DNA from: an uncultured Collinsella sp.
GTDB taxonomy: Bacteria > Actinomycetota > Coriobacteriia > Coriobacteriales > Coriobacteriaceae
Length of the DNA stretch: 44,085 bases
NCBI GenBank assembly: GCA_900542175.1
Contig: UQNC01000011.1
Coordinates: 1-44,085, forward strand
Direction: 5' to 3'
The position numbers and the translations under genes are program-made. Positions 33,524-42,206 of the stretch are shown one piece after another. The notes under the pieces were generated by a model. It had not been told where the DNA came from. It saw only the letters and a program-made list of their open reading frames with translations, and ran no database searches. Numbering within the stretch: position 1 is the stretch's first letter; each line of letters opens with the position of its first letter.

Positions 33524-34552
33524 TTATTTGAGCTTCAGTGCCTCCATCATGGGCACGGCGGCATCCCAGTCGATCTTCCAGCCGATCGACACGCGGACGG
33601 TTTCACCCGTTGCGGGAGCCGTCGCAAACAGCGTATGACCGTTGTCGGGACCGGTAAAGCGCAGCCACGTTATGCCGTTGTACTCGACCTGGTCGGTTGT
33701 TGTCTCCTTGCCTTCGTAGACCTGCTCTAGACTTGCAACCTCTTCCTCCGGCGAGCGCGGGAAGATGCTGATGTTCAGGCGTCCTCCAGTCTCGTCGTGG
33801 AAGAAGTTTGCCTTTTCGCGCTCTTCGTCGGACGAATCCAGCGTGTACCCATCGGCGGCCTCGATGCTGTACGATGCGCAGTCGATGCCCGTTAAATCTG
33901 CCTTCTCGCCAGAATCGGCCACGCCGCCGGCCGCCTTGAACTCCTTGGTCTCGCATCCCGTGGTGTCAAAGTGCATGGCCTCATGATTCTTGGCGGGGGC
34001 GTAAGCGTCTACGAACTCGACAGTGATGGGCCCGTAGTACGCCGTCTTGGGAGCCCAGAAATACACGTACTCAACGGTCTCGCCCGGGCCGATATCTGGC
34101 CTCTCGGAAAGATCGATGCCCTCGTGAAGCTCATCGGGAGCCTCACTTGCAACGTAGTCGAGCACGGCCGACTTGCCGGAAGTAAACAACGGGTCGCCTG
34201 CCTCAAGATCGCCTTGGGCAGCATGCACGTTAAAGGAACTGAACGTCCTGTTCTTTGTGTTGTTGTTGGTAATCTTGATGTGCAGGTAAAAGCCGTCCTG
34301 CTTCTTGGCATCACCGCGATAGAACGTACCGTGAGCCACCGACTCATAGGTAATGCCAGCCACCTCGACCGTCTGCGACTCATAGGCCTTGGCCTTCTTG
34401 GACTTCTCCTGCACAGGCGCGCTACCACCCGAGCTGCCAGCCGAGCCGCTCGGAGCACTACCGCCGCAGCCTGCCACTGTACACGTCAGCACGGCCGAAA
34501 GCGTCACAGTGGGAATTCCTAACAGCAGTTTCTTTGTCATGGTCTTCATCAT
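33524..34552 (-). CDS. DUF4352-like lipoprotein
   Basis: 342 residues. A signal ends in LTCTVAGC with lipid Cys29, then a Gly/Ser/Ala linker (GSAPSGSAGSSGGSAP). Two domains follow: the first has an immunoglobulin-like DUF4352 pattern (VEVAGITYESVAHG, FYLHIKITNNNTKNRTFSSF, IGPGETVEYVYFWAP), the second is a beta-rich domain containing GRLNISIFPRSPEEE and a lone Cys. ATG 34552 is chosen because AAAGGAG lies 8 bases upstream and the signal starts there. Function unknown. Confidence 0.82.
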   Translation of the reverse strand: MMKTMTKKLLLGIPTVTLSAVLTCTVAGCGGSAPSGSAGSSGGSAPVQEKSKKAKAYESQTVEVAGITYESVAHGTFYRGDAKKQDGFYLHIKITNNNTKNRTFSSFNVHAAQGDLEAGDPLFTSGKSAVLDYVASEAPDELHEGIDLSERPDIGPGETVEYVYFWAPKTAYYGPITVEFVDAYAPAKNHEAMHFDTTGCETKEFKAAGGVADSGEKADLTGIDCASYSIEAADGYTLDSSDEEREKANFFHDETGGRLNISIFPRSPEEEVASLEQVYEGKETTTDQVEYNGITWLRFTGPDNGHTLFATAPATGETVRVSIGWKIDWDAAVPMMEALKLK

Positions 34553-34696
34553 CCTCACAGCTCCTTTCAGCTTGCAGCTCATCCGTTGCCCGAGGCCTTC
34601 GCCGTCCCCGTGGCATCGGCTTCCACTATGAGCGTATGACGAAACACGGCGCGGGCGAAGTGACCCACGGCCCAAATAACGACCCGCCAGCGTTCC

Positions 34697-34740
34697 TTAT
34701 GGGCCAAAGGGACTCGCACACGCACGCCCGTGGCCCATAA
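34697..34740. promoter_or_regulatory. TTATGGGCC inverted repeat
   Basis: TTATGGGCC (34697-34705) and GGCCCATAA (34732-34740) are perfect inverted 9-mers 26 bases apart, in the 368-base gene-free stretch 34553-34920. Nothing else in 34560-34690 is recognised. A regulatory role is only inferred. Confidence 0.35.
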
Positions 34741-34807
34741 AACGAGACGCTTGTCCCAATGTTCGATTCGGAACAACAATCCGCACGACACGTTTTACCC
34801 GTTAATC

Positions 34808-34821
34808 CGAACGATTGTTCG
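34808..34821. promoter_or_regulatory. LexA/DinR-type SOS box upstream of topoisomerase operon
   Basis: CGAACGATTGTTCG fits the Gram-positive/actinobacterial LexA site CGAACN4GTTCG exactly and is fully symmetric in its arms. It lies 99 bases before the topoisomerase B-subunit start. A second dyad, TGTTCGATTCGGAACA, is nearby at about 34760. Confidence 0.65.
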
Positions 34822-34920
34822 ATGGATTTCGTGTTGGGTGGAATCGTCTGTGGGCTGGGCTATGCTACCTTGACTATCTATATGATTTAAACGCAGCAAA
34901 GGAGCACCGAGAGGGCGAGT

Positions 34921-36918
34921 ATGGCAAAAAACACCGCAAACTATGGTAACGACAGTATTCGTCAGCTCAAGGACGAGGAGCGCGTACGCCTGCGCCCCGC
35001 CGTCATCTTTGGCTCGGACGGGCTCGACGGCTGCGCGCATGCCGCCTTCGAGATCCTGTCCAACGCCGTTGACGAGGCGCGCCAGGGCTACGGCAAGCTC
35101 ATCATCCTTACCGCCTTTCGCGATGGCTCCATTCAGGTAGAGGACAACGGCCGCGGCTGCCCACTCGACTGGAACCCTTCCGAGAAGCGCTTTAACTGGG
35201 AGCTCGTCTTTTGCGAGCTCTACGCCGGCGGCAAGTACAACAACAACCAGGGCGGCGACTACGACTTCTCGCTCGGCACCAACGGCCTGGGCTCGTGCGC
35301 GACCCAGTACGCTTCCGAGTACATGGACGTCACCGTTTGGCGCGACGGTAACAAGTACTCTCTGCACTTTAAGAAAGGCAAGGTCGTCGGCGCCAAAAAG
35401 AAGGCGCTCGAGATCGAGCCCAGCGACGAGGACCGCACCGGTACCACCATCAAGTGGCGCCCCGATCTTGAGGTCTTTACCTCGATCAGCATTCCCCACG
35501 ACTGGTATCGCGAGACCATGCGCCGCCAGGCCGTGGTCAACGCCAACGTGACCTTCCGCCTGCGCATCGAGGGCGACGACGGCGAGTTTTCCGAAGAGGA
35601 TTTTTGCTACCCCAAGGGTATCGAGGACTACGTGCTCGAGAAGGTCGGTGCCGACTACCTCACCGAGCCCTTCTTTATCGAGGCCGACCGTCGCGGTCGC
35701 GACCGCGAGGACCTGCCCGACTACAACGTAAAGATCACCGCGTGCATGTGCTTCTCGCGCACCCTCACAATGCAGGAGTACTACCACAACTCATCATGGC
35801 TCGAGAACGGTGGCTCGCCGGAGAAGGCGGCCCGCAGCGCCCTGACCAGCGCCATCGATGCCTACATCAAGAGCCAGGGCAAGTACAACAAAAACGAGAG
35901 CGGCATTAAGTGGCAAGACGTCCAGGACTGTCTGGTGTTGGTGACCAACTGTTTCTCCACCCAGACGTCCTACGAAAACCAGACCAAGAAGGCCATCAAT
36001 AACCGCTTTATCCAGCAGGCTATGACGGCATTCTTTAAGGAGCGCCTCTCGACCTACCTGATCGAGAACAAAGACGCCGCCAACAAGATCATGGAGCAGG
36101 TGCTCATCAACAAGCGCTCGCGCGAGAACGCCGAAAAGACCCGCCAGAGCATTAAGACCAACCTGCAGCAGAAGACCGACATGGCCAACCGCGTGCAGAA
36201 GTTCATCGACTGCCGCTCCAAGGACAAGAACCGTCGCGAGATCTACATCGTAGAGGGCGACTCGGCAGCAGGCGCCATTCGCACCTCGCGCGATGCCGAG
36301 TTCCAGGGTGTCATGCCCGTCCGCGGTAAGATCCTCAATTGCCTGAAGGAGGACTACCCGCGCATCTTTAAGTCCGACATCATCATGGACCTCATGCGCG
36401 TGCTGGGCTGCGGCGTGGAGATCAAAGACAAGCGTATCAAGAACCTTGGTGCCTTCGACCTAGACAACCTCAACTGGAACAAAGTCATCATCTGTACGGA
36501 CGCCGACGTCGACGGTTATCACATCCGCACGCTCGTGCTCACCATGCTCTACCGCCTGGTGCCCACGCTTATCGACGAGGGCTACGTGTATATCGCCGAG
36601 TCGCCGCTCTACGAGATCAACTGCAAAGAGAAGACCTACTTTGCCTACACCGAGCTCGAGAAGAACGGCATCCTCAAGGAGATCGGCGACCAGAAGTGCT
36701 CCATCAACCGCTCCAAGGGTCTTGGTGAGAACGATCCGGACATGATGTGGCTCACCACTATGAACCCCGAGACGCGCCGTCTGATCAAGGTGGAGCCCGA
36801 GGACGTCACCAAGATGGAAACCATGTTCAACCTGTTGCTGGGCAACGACGAGGCGGGCCGCAAGCGCCATATCTCCGAGCACGGCAAGGAATACCTGGAC
36901 CAGCTGGACCTGCAATAG
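34921..36918 (+). CDS. Divergent type II topoisomerase B subunit (GyrB/ParE family)
   Basis: 665 residues, ATPase subunit of a gyrase/topoisomerase IV-like enzyme. GHKL ATPase motifs: FEILSNAVDEA (Glu44, Asn48), VEDNGRGCP, GTNGLGSCA; then a transducer domain and a Toprim domain with VEGDSAAGA (Glu445), TDADVDGYHIR (Asp527-Asp531) and RSKGLGEND. Canonical GyrB/ParE read SAGGSA, DGSHIR and RYKGLGEM, so this is a divergent lineage, yet all catalytic acids remain. Start ATG 34921 has GAGAGG upstream. It is followed 45 bases later by the A subunit; the pair is probably a second (topoisomerase IV-like) enzyme. Confidence 0.9.
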   Translation: MAKNTANYGNDSIRQLKDEERVRLRPAVIFGSDGLDGCAHAAFEILSNAVDEARQGYGKLIILTAFRDGSIQVEDNGRGCPLDWNPSEKRFNWELVFCELYAGGKYNNNQGGDYDFSLGTNGLGSCATQYASEYMDVTVWRDGNKYSLHFKKGKVVGAKKKALEIEPSDEDRTGTTIKWRPDLEVFTSISIPHDWYRETMRRQAVVNANVTFRLRIEGDDGEFSEEDFCYPKGIEDYVLEKVGADYLTEPFFIEADRRGRDREDLPDYNVKITACMCFSRTLTMQEYYHNSSWLENGGSPEKAARSALTSAIDAYIKSQGKYNKNESGIKWQDVQDCLVLVTNCFSTQTSYENQTKKAINNRFIQQAMTAFFKERLSTYLIENKDAANKIMEQVLINKRSRENAEKTRQSIKTNLQQKTDMANRVQKFIDCRSKDKNRREIYIVEGDSAAGAIRTSRDAEFQGVMPVRGKILNCLKEDYPRIFKSDIIMDLMRVLGCGVEIKDKRIKNLGAFDLDNLNWNKVIICTDADVDGYHIRTLVLTMLYRLVPTLIDEGYVYIAESPLYEINCKEKTYFAYTELEKNGILKEIGDQKCSINRSKGLGENDPDMMWLTTMNPETRRLIKVEPEDVTKMETMFNLLLGNDEAGRKRHISEHGKEYLDQLDLQ

Positions 36919-36963
36919 CAGCAAATCGATAACGACGGCCCACAAATAGTTCAAGAGGAAATC

Positions 36964-39204
36964 GTGGCACAGAAGAAGACGAAGAACCAGCCAAAGAAAA
37001 AGCAGGTCAACGCCGAGAACGTCATCGGCCTGCACTCCGAGGTCACCGACCAGCCGATCACGCAGACGCTCGAGGTCAACTACATGCCCTACGCCATGAG
37101 CGTCAATGTCTCGCGCGCATTCCCCGAGATTGATGGCTTTAAGCCCTCGCATCGCAAGCTGCTCTACACCATGTACAAGATGGGTCTGCTGAAGGGCGAG
37201 CGCCAGAAGAGCGCCAACATCGTGGGCCAGACCATGAAGCTCAACCCGCACGGCGATGCCGCGATCTACGAAACGATGGTGCGCCTGGCGACGGGCAACG
37301 AAGCGCTGCTTGCCCCCTTCGTGGAGTCGAAGGGCAACTTTGGCAAGTACTATTCGGGCGACCTGAGCTACGCCGCCTCGCGTTACACCGAGGCCAAGCT
37401 CTCCCCCATCAGCGCCGAGATCTTCAAGGACATCGACAAGGACCCGGTCGACTTCGTCGACAGCTACGACGGCGCCATGAAGGAGCCGCGTCTGCTGCCC
37501 ACCACGTTCCCCAACATCCTTGTCTCGGCCAATAAGGGCATCGGCGTCGCCATGGCGTCCGACATCTGCGGTTTCAACCTCAACGAGGTCTGCACCGCCA
37601 CGATGCACTACCTGAAGGACCCCGACTGCGACCTGCTCGAGTACATGCCCATGCCTGATTTCTCGACCGGCGGCGAGATTATCTACCGCCGCGAAGAGAT
37701 GGAGAAGATCGTCGAGACCGGCCTTGGCAGCTTCCAGATTCGCTCCCGCTGGCGCTGGATTCCCGAAGAGCGCATCATCGAGGTGTACGAGATTCCCTAC
37801 ACCACCAAGACCGATGTCATCATCGAGCGCATCGTCAAGCTCTCCAAGGAGGGCAAGGTCAAAGAGATCGCTGACATCCGCGACGAGACCGACCTCTCGG
37901 GCTTGCGCATCGCCATCGACCTTAAGCGCGGTGTCGACCCCGACAAGCTCATGGCCAAACTCTATCGCTCGACCACGCTGCAGGATTCGTTCTCGTGCAA
38001 CTTCAACGTGCTCGTCGACGGCTATCCCCGTGTTATGGGCGTGCGCCAGATTCTGCACGAGTGGGTCAAGTGGCGTATTGAGTCCACGCGTCGCCGCATT
38101 AACTTTGACCTGGGCAAAAAGTCCGAGCGTCTGCACCTTCTGCACGGCCTTGAGGCAATTCTGCTCGACATCGACAAGGCCATCGCCATCATCCGCGGCA
38201 CTAAGCTCGAGGCCGAGGTCGTGCCAAACCTTATGAAGGGTTTCGACATCGACGAGACCCAGGCCGAGTTTGTTGCCGAGCTTAAGCTCCGCAACATCAA
38301 TGAGGAGTACATCCTCAACCGCACCAAGGACATCGCCAAGCTCGAGGGTGAGATTGCCGAGCTCGAGGAGATCCTCTCGAGCGAAGACAACATCAAGAAG
38401 GTCATCAGCGACGAGCTGGCCGCGGTCAACAAGAAGTATGTGATGCCGCGCCGCACGGGTAGGATTGAGCCCCATGAGGTTATCGAGGTAAGCCTGGAGC
38501 CCGAGGTCGAGGAGTACCCGGTCACCATCATGCTCTCGCGCGATGGCTACCTTAAGAAGATGACGGACCGCGTGCTCAAGAAGGCGACCACGCTCAAGTA
38601 CAAGGACGGCGACAAACCCTTTATCGAGTTCCCGTCCTCCAATACGCACGAGCTGCTCGTGTTTACCAACAAGAGCCAGGTGTACAAGTGCAAGGTTGCG
38701 GCGTTTGAGGACACCAAGTCGGCCCAGCTGGGCTCGTACCTGCCGACCGATCTTGAAATGGAACCCGACGAGAGCGTGATTTGGATCATCGACCCCGAGG
38801 ACTATAAGGCCGACGTGCTGTTCGTCTTTGAGAACGGCCGCGTGGTCCGCGTCGCGCTTTCTGGATACGTCACCAAGACCAACCGCAAGCGCCTTAAGAA
38901 CGCCATCTACGGCGGCAGTAAACTGCTGTATGCGCAGGTGCTCAAGGAGGACCGTGACCTCGCGCTGGTCTCGAGCGACTACCGTCTGATGAACTTCAAC
39001 ACGTCGCTGCTCAAGACCAAGACGACCACCAACACGCAGGGCGTCCAGGCCTTTACGGCCAAGAAGGGCCGCTCGGTCACCACCGTCGGCACGACCGAGG
39101 AAATCCTTGGCGCCGGCGTCTCGGCCGAGAAGTTCACCGCGCAGAGCCTGCCCTCTGCCGGTACCCTCATGAAGGAAAACGACATGCCGAGTTTGTTTGA
39201 CTAA
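36964..39204 (+). CDS. Divergent type II topoisomerase A subunit (GyrA/ParC family)
   Basis: 746 residues, DNA-cleaving subunit. NYMPYAMSVNVSRAFPEI replaces the usual YAMSVIxxRALP; the cleavage region is present with KSANIVGQTMKLNPHGDAAI and the catalytic Tyr141 in SRYTEAKL. A coiled-coil tower follows (LEGEIAELEEILSSEDNI) and a C-terminal beta-pinwheel without a clear GyrA box, which favours a decatenase (topoisomerase IV) role. GTG start at 36964 with GAGG upstream. It is shorter than most GyrA proteins (about 800-880). Quinolone-region residues are unusual compared with canonical enzymes. Confidence 0.9.
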   Translation: MAQKKTKNQPKKKQVNAENVIGLHSEVTDQPITQTLEVNYMPYAMSVNVSRAFPEIDGFKPSHRKLLYTMYKMGLLKGERQKSANIVGQTMKLNPHGDAAIYETMVRLATGNEALLAPFVESKGNFGKYYSGDLSYAASRYTEAKLSPISAEIFKDIDKDPVDFVDSYDGAMKEPRLLPTTFPNILVSANKGIGVAMASDICGFNLNEVCTATMHYLKDPDCDLLEYMPMPDFSTGGEIIYRREEMEKIVETGLGSFQIRSRWRWIPEERIIEVYEIPYTTKTDVIIERIVKLSKEGKVKEIADIRDETDLSGLRIAIDLKRGVDPDKLMAKLYRSTTLQDSFSCNFNVLVDGYPRVMGVRQILHEWVKWRIESTRRRINFDLGKKSERLHLLHGLEAILLDIDKAIAIIRGTKLEAEVVPNLMKGFDIDETQAEFVAELKLRNINEEYILNRTKDIAKLEGEIAELEEILSSEDNIKKVISDELAAVNKKYVMPRRTGRIEPHEVIEVSLEPEVEEYPVTIMLSRDGYLKKMTDRVLKKATTLKYKDGDKPFIEFPSSNTHELLVFTNKSQVYKCKVAAFEDTKSAQLGSYLPTDLEMEPDESVIWIIDPEDYKADVLFVFENGRVVRVALSGYVTKTNRKRLKNAIYGGSKLLYAQVLKEDRDLALVSSDYRLMNFNTSLLKTKTTTNTQGVQAFTAKKGRSVTTVGTTEEILGAGVSAEKFTAQSLPSAGTLMKENDMPSLFD

Positions 39205-39243
39205 AACAACGGTGACTAAACCGTCATGGTTTTACAAAGCAGC

Positions 39244-39281
39244 GGGGCCCGGAACGCAGTAAACGCTGTGCCCTGGGCCCC
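39244..39281. terminator. Possible terminator after topoisomerase operon
   Basis: GGGGCCC/GGGCCCC closes a hairpin with inner ACGCAG/CGCTGT pairing, 40 bases past the A-subunit stop. No T run follows, so the call is tentative. Confidence 0.45.
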
Positions 39282-39303
39282 ATGCATTACAGCAGTATCA
39301 TCC

Positions 39304-40593
39304 CTATAGACAAAATGCCGCATAAAGTGGAACAGACATAAGCCCATCATTCATTCCAAAGGGCTTAGTCGATAGCCTGATAAGGCGCACGCCCGGATGG
39401 GTCTTTTTAAGTGAGGACAGGCTTCGAGATCTTGTGTTCTCTCCCGCCTTGACTTCAATCGCAGACAAGCATCCCTGCTTCTCTACTACAAAGTCGATTT
39501 CCGCACGATTATCTCGCGCCCAATAATGCAGCGGATAGCCCATAGCTGAAAGCTGTTGGGCGACGTAGTTTTCGGTAAGTGCACCCATGAATGTGCCGCC
39601 GATGCCGGCAAGAATATCGGCGCGTTGAGCACCGGCCTTGGAGACGAGCAGCCCTGTATCCGCCTGATAGATTTTAAAAGCAGAAGGATTAACGAAGGCC
39701 TCTAAAGGGCTTTCGATCTGCCCGACTAGGCTGCAGCGCGCCACCGTACCCGACAATACAAGCCAGTCGAGAGCATCTCCAAAGAGAGACGCATTGCCCC
39801 CCGCTCGCACTACCTTGTATTGAAATTTACGATTCTCTTTGGCAAGCTGCTGTGGAATGGAATCGAAGCACGCACGCGTCTTTGCGCTCAAGCGTTCATC
39901 AGCATATTTATTGGTGTCGGCGGAATATCCGTCGAGAATAATCCGATGCTTTTCGGCCACATCAATGATTGACTGATCATCGATATACGTTTGGACCGCC
40001 TCGGGCATTCCGCCAACAACAAGATACTGTCGATAGAGCCCAAGCGCCTTTTCATGAAGGCTTGGCGCGAGAGGACCCATTAACTCGAATGACGAGCGTA
40101 TCTCGTCGACCAGCTGATCGTGCCCCATCGCCCAGAGAAACTCCTCGAAATCGAGTGGAGTCATCTCAATCAAGTCGGTCTTTCCAACGGGGAACGAATA
40201 CGACTGATGGTTAATGGCAACCCCGAGAAGCGACCCAGCAGCCGCAACGTAATACTCGGGAGCATCTTCGCAAAAGTATTTAAGGGAAGTGAGCGCTTCC
40301 TCGCATGCCTGGATCTCATCAATGAACAGTAAGGTTTTGCCAGGCACGATACGCTGTCCCGTACGAGCCTCGATCGCGCGTACAATCGAATGAGGGTCAA
40401 GACCGCCCGAAAAATCCGCTCGCGCCGACCGGTCGTTCTCAAGATTAACGTAGACAACCGATTCGAAAAGACCCTGGGCGTACGTTCTGAGCAAATAGGT
40501 CTTGCCACACTGGCGCACGCCTTTGACCAGCAAAGGTTTTCTATCGGCTCTGTCTCGCCATTCCCTAAGGAGCTCGTCTGCCTTGCGACGCAT
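39304..40593 (-). CDS. AAA ATPase with DUF4143 nuclease-like C-terminus
   Basis: 429 residues. AAA_14 ATPase: Walker A GVRQCGKT (25-32), Walker B LLFIDEIQ (Asp92), sensor AAAGSLLGVA. The C-terminal DUF4143 domain includes AEIDFVVEKQGCLSAIEVKAG, which has the D...ExK spacing of a PD-(D/E)XK nuclease fold. Such proteins are common in gut anaerobes, often in multiple copies, with no firm function. GGAAGG lies 6 bases before the ATG. It stands alone, convergent with the topoisomerase operon. Confidence 0.9.
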   Translation of the reverse strand: MRRKADELLREWRDRADRKPLLVKGVRQCGKTYLLRTYAQGLFESVVYVNLENDRSARADFSGGLDPHSIVRAIEARTGQRIVPGKTLLFIDEIQACEEALTSLKYFCEDAPEYYVAAAGSLLGVAINHQSYSFPVGKTDLIEMTPLDFEEFLWAMGHDQLVDEIRSSFELMGPLAPSLHEKALGLYRQYLVVGGMPEAVQTYIDDQSIIDVAEKHRIILDGYSADTNKYADERLSAKTRACFDSIPQQLAKENRKFQYKVVRAGGNASLFGDALDWLVLSGTVARCSLVGQIESPLEAFVNPSAFKIYQADTGLLVSKAGAQRADILAGIGGTFMGALTENYVAQQLSAMGYPLHYWARDNRAEIDFVVEKQGCLSAIEVKAGENTRSRSLSSLKKTHPGVRLIRLSTKPFGMNDGLMSVPLYAAFCL

Positions 40594-40773
40594 ACGTAAC
40601 CTTCCCTCATGAACTTCTATTTGACAATATTTTAACGCGGATTAATTTGTTTTCAGTTATTTTTCTGCGTTTAAAAATTGTTCTATACGGCACTTGAGGG
40701 AATTCGCCCCTATCTCTCGGTAAGGACAGCAAGCATTTCCACCAACGCTGATTGCCATGCGTTCTTCTTGTCC

Positions 40774-41304
40774 TTAGGCGAGCTTGCGAGCGAGCTCTCG
40801 CACCTCTTTCAACTTGGGCGACGATGCCATGCTGTCGCGCTCGGTCATGCCACCAATCGTGACAATGCCCTGGTCCTCCCACTTGCAGTACGAGCAGGTT
40901 GACTTGTACATAGCGATCGCCGCATCATAGACACCCTCGCTGTGGCTATCGAGCAAAAGGGCCGTCTTGGTGAACGGGAAACCCGTGGCACCGAAGGCGT
41001 ACAGGCGGTCGATGGCGGTCTTTTCCTGCGCAGTGATGTCAAACCAGTAGATAGGCGAAGCGAAGACAACCATGTCGGTGTCTTTCAGCGACTCAATCAC
41101 GTTGGCCATGTCATCCTTCTGCACGCAGACGCCCTCATGGGCGAAGCAGTACTGGCATCCCAAGCAGCCGGCGATCTTCTTGCTGGCAACGCGGATGACC
41201 TCGACCGTATGGCCGCCCTCACGCGCGGTCTCGGCAAACGCCTCGACCATGGTATCGGTATTGGCGCCCTTACGCGGGCTGCCGCTCAATACAACGATAT
41301 TCAT
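40774..41304 (-). CDS. Iron-sulfur flavoprotein / NADPH-dependent FMN reductase-like
   Basis: 176 residues. Flavodoxin-type FMN loop at the start (VVLSGSPRKGANTDTMVEAF), then a compact cluster Cys47-X2-Cys50-X2-Cys53-X6-Cys60 (CLGCQYCFAHEGVC) typical of archaeal-type iron-sulfur flavoproteins, and the second flavin loop FASPIYWFDIT. A second Cys pair (CSYC) lies near residue 140. Probably an electron carrier or NAD(P)H oxidoreductase in the cytosol. AAGGAG lies upstream of the ATG. It stands alone. Confidence 0.9.
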   Translation of the reverse strand: MNIVVLSGSPRKGANTDTMVEAFAETAREGGHTVEVIRVASKKIAGCLGCQYCFAHEGVCVQKDDMANVIESLKDTDMVVFASPIYWFDITAQEKTAIDRLYAFGATGFPFTKTALLLDSHSEGVYDAAIAMYKSTCSYCKWEDQGIVTIGGMTERDSMASSPKLKEVRELARKLA

Positions 41305-41508
41305 AGGATTCCCTCTCCTTCATGCTGCAGGCGCGCAGCATTTTTTCTTGTAACCAAAACAAATGGGGTTAATCAATCGCCAGCAGGCCATATCTCTTGC
41401 TCAAGTTCCCTAAAGAAGCTCAAGGCGATTGCGATTGCCTTATACAACATCGAAAACCAAAGAGGGGCCATAGCAACGTCGCCTGCCTGAAATGGCACGC
41501 TGTCAAGA

Positions 41509-42063
41509 TCAACTACGGGGATCGCGACGAGCCGATACCGCCCGCATGCCCCCTTCGGAATAGGCGCTGAGCAGCTCCTGAGCGTGGGCAAACTCGGGCC
41601 CTCGCCTCCAACCGAGCAGGCGGTTGACCGCGAGATTTCCCTGGACGTTGTGGACGAAGAGCAGATAGGCGTCCTCGCGCGAAAGCCCAGTCTCCTCCAT
41701 GATCGAGGGAACCATCTGCTCGGCGCCGCGCTCGACGACGCGCTGTGCCACCCGGGCGTACGCGTCGTCATCCGAGTAGAGCAGATAATAGTCATCGTTT
41801 GCCGGCGGACGCTGGCAGAGGGCGCCCGCCTCCGTTCCCTCGAGCGGCGGCACCGCCGCCAAGGCCTCGTCGATAAGCGCGTCGAGCAGGGCGAACTTGT
41901 CCTCGTAGTGCAGATAGAACGTGCCACGGTTGATATCGGCGCGTCGGCAGATATCCGCTACCGTCATCTTCGCGAAGCCGACCTCGGCCAGCAGCGCGAA
42001 GAACGCCTCCCGTATGACCGAGAGTGTATAGCGTCGGCGACGATCGATCTTCCCCGCTTCCAT
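41509..42063 (-). CDS. TetR-family regulator divergent from the sirtuin genes
   Basis: 184 residues from ATG 42063 (GGAGG just upstream). N-terminal helix-turn-helix: REAFFALLAEVGFAKMTVAD, then ICRRADINRGTFYLHYEDKFALLD. The remaining helical domain has no recognised ligand signature. It is divergent from the sirtuin operon and a 20-bp dyad lies between them (42167-42186), so it probably represses that operon and itself. A nine-codon upstream in-frame extension is not used. Confidence 0.9.
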   Translation of the reverse strand: MEAGKIDRRRRYTLSVIREAFFALLAEVGFAKMTVADICRRADINRGTFYLHYEDKFALLDALIDEALAAVPPLEGTEAGALCQRPPANDDYYLLYSDDDAYARVAQRVVERGAEQMVPSIMEETGLSREDAYLLFVHNVQGNLAVNRLLGWRRGPEFAHAQELLSAYSEGGMRAVSARRDPRS

Positions 42064-42166
42064 TACCCCTCCAATTGCAACGCTCGACAATGCCCGGCAA
42101 ACGCTCGTTTATCGACAGCAGGCCGAAGCTGTTCATTGCTCTTAAGCAAATCGACATGGATACTTT

Positions 42167-42186
42167 TTATAGACACCTGTTTATAA
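42167..42186. promoter_or_regulatory. TetR-type operator and -10 of the sirtuin operon
   Basis: TTATAGACAC/CTGTTTATAA is a 20-bp dyad with two mismatched pairs, overlapping TATAAT at 42182-42187, a good -10 for the sirtuin operon whose first start codon is 20 bases downstream. Binding here would block the promoter. Confidence 0.6.
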
Positions 42187-42206
42187 TAGCTGAAAGAAGG
42201 TATCCA

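Noticed and set aside
36460..38649. Long minus-strand open frame (729 codons) across the topoisomerase genes
   Set aside because: It is a mirror frame of GC-rich coding DNA; its translation is low-complexity Leu/Val/Asp/Gly-rich and overlaps two certain genes.
41373..41508. Possible tail or gene fragment downstream of the TetR gene (minus strand)
   Set aside because: The frame ending at 41373 is mostly a shadow of the TetR gene; the last 30 codons show no recognisable family and no ribosome site.
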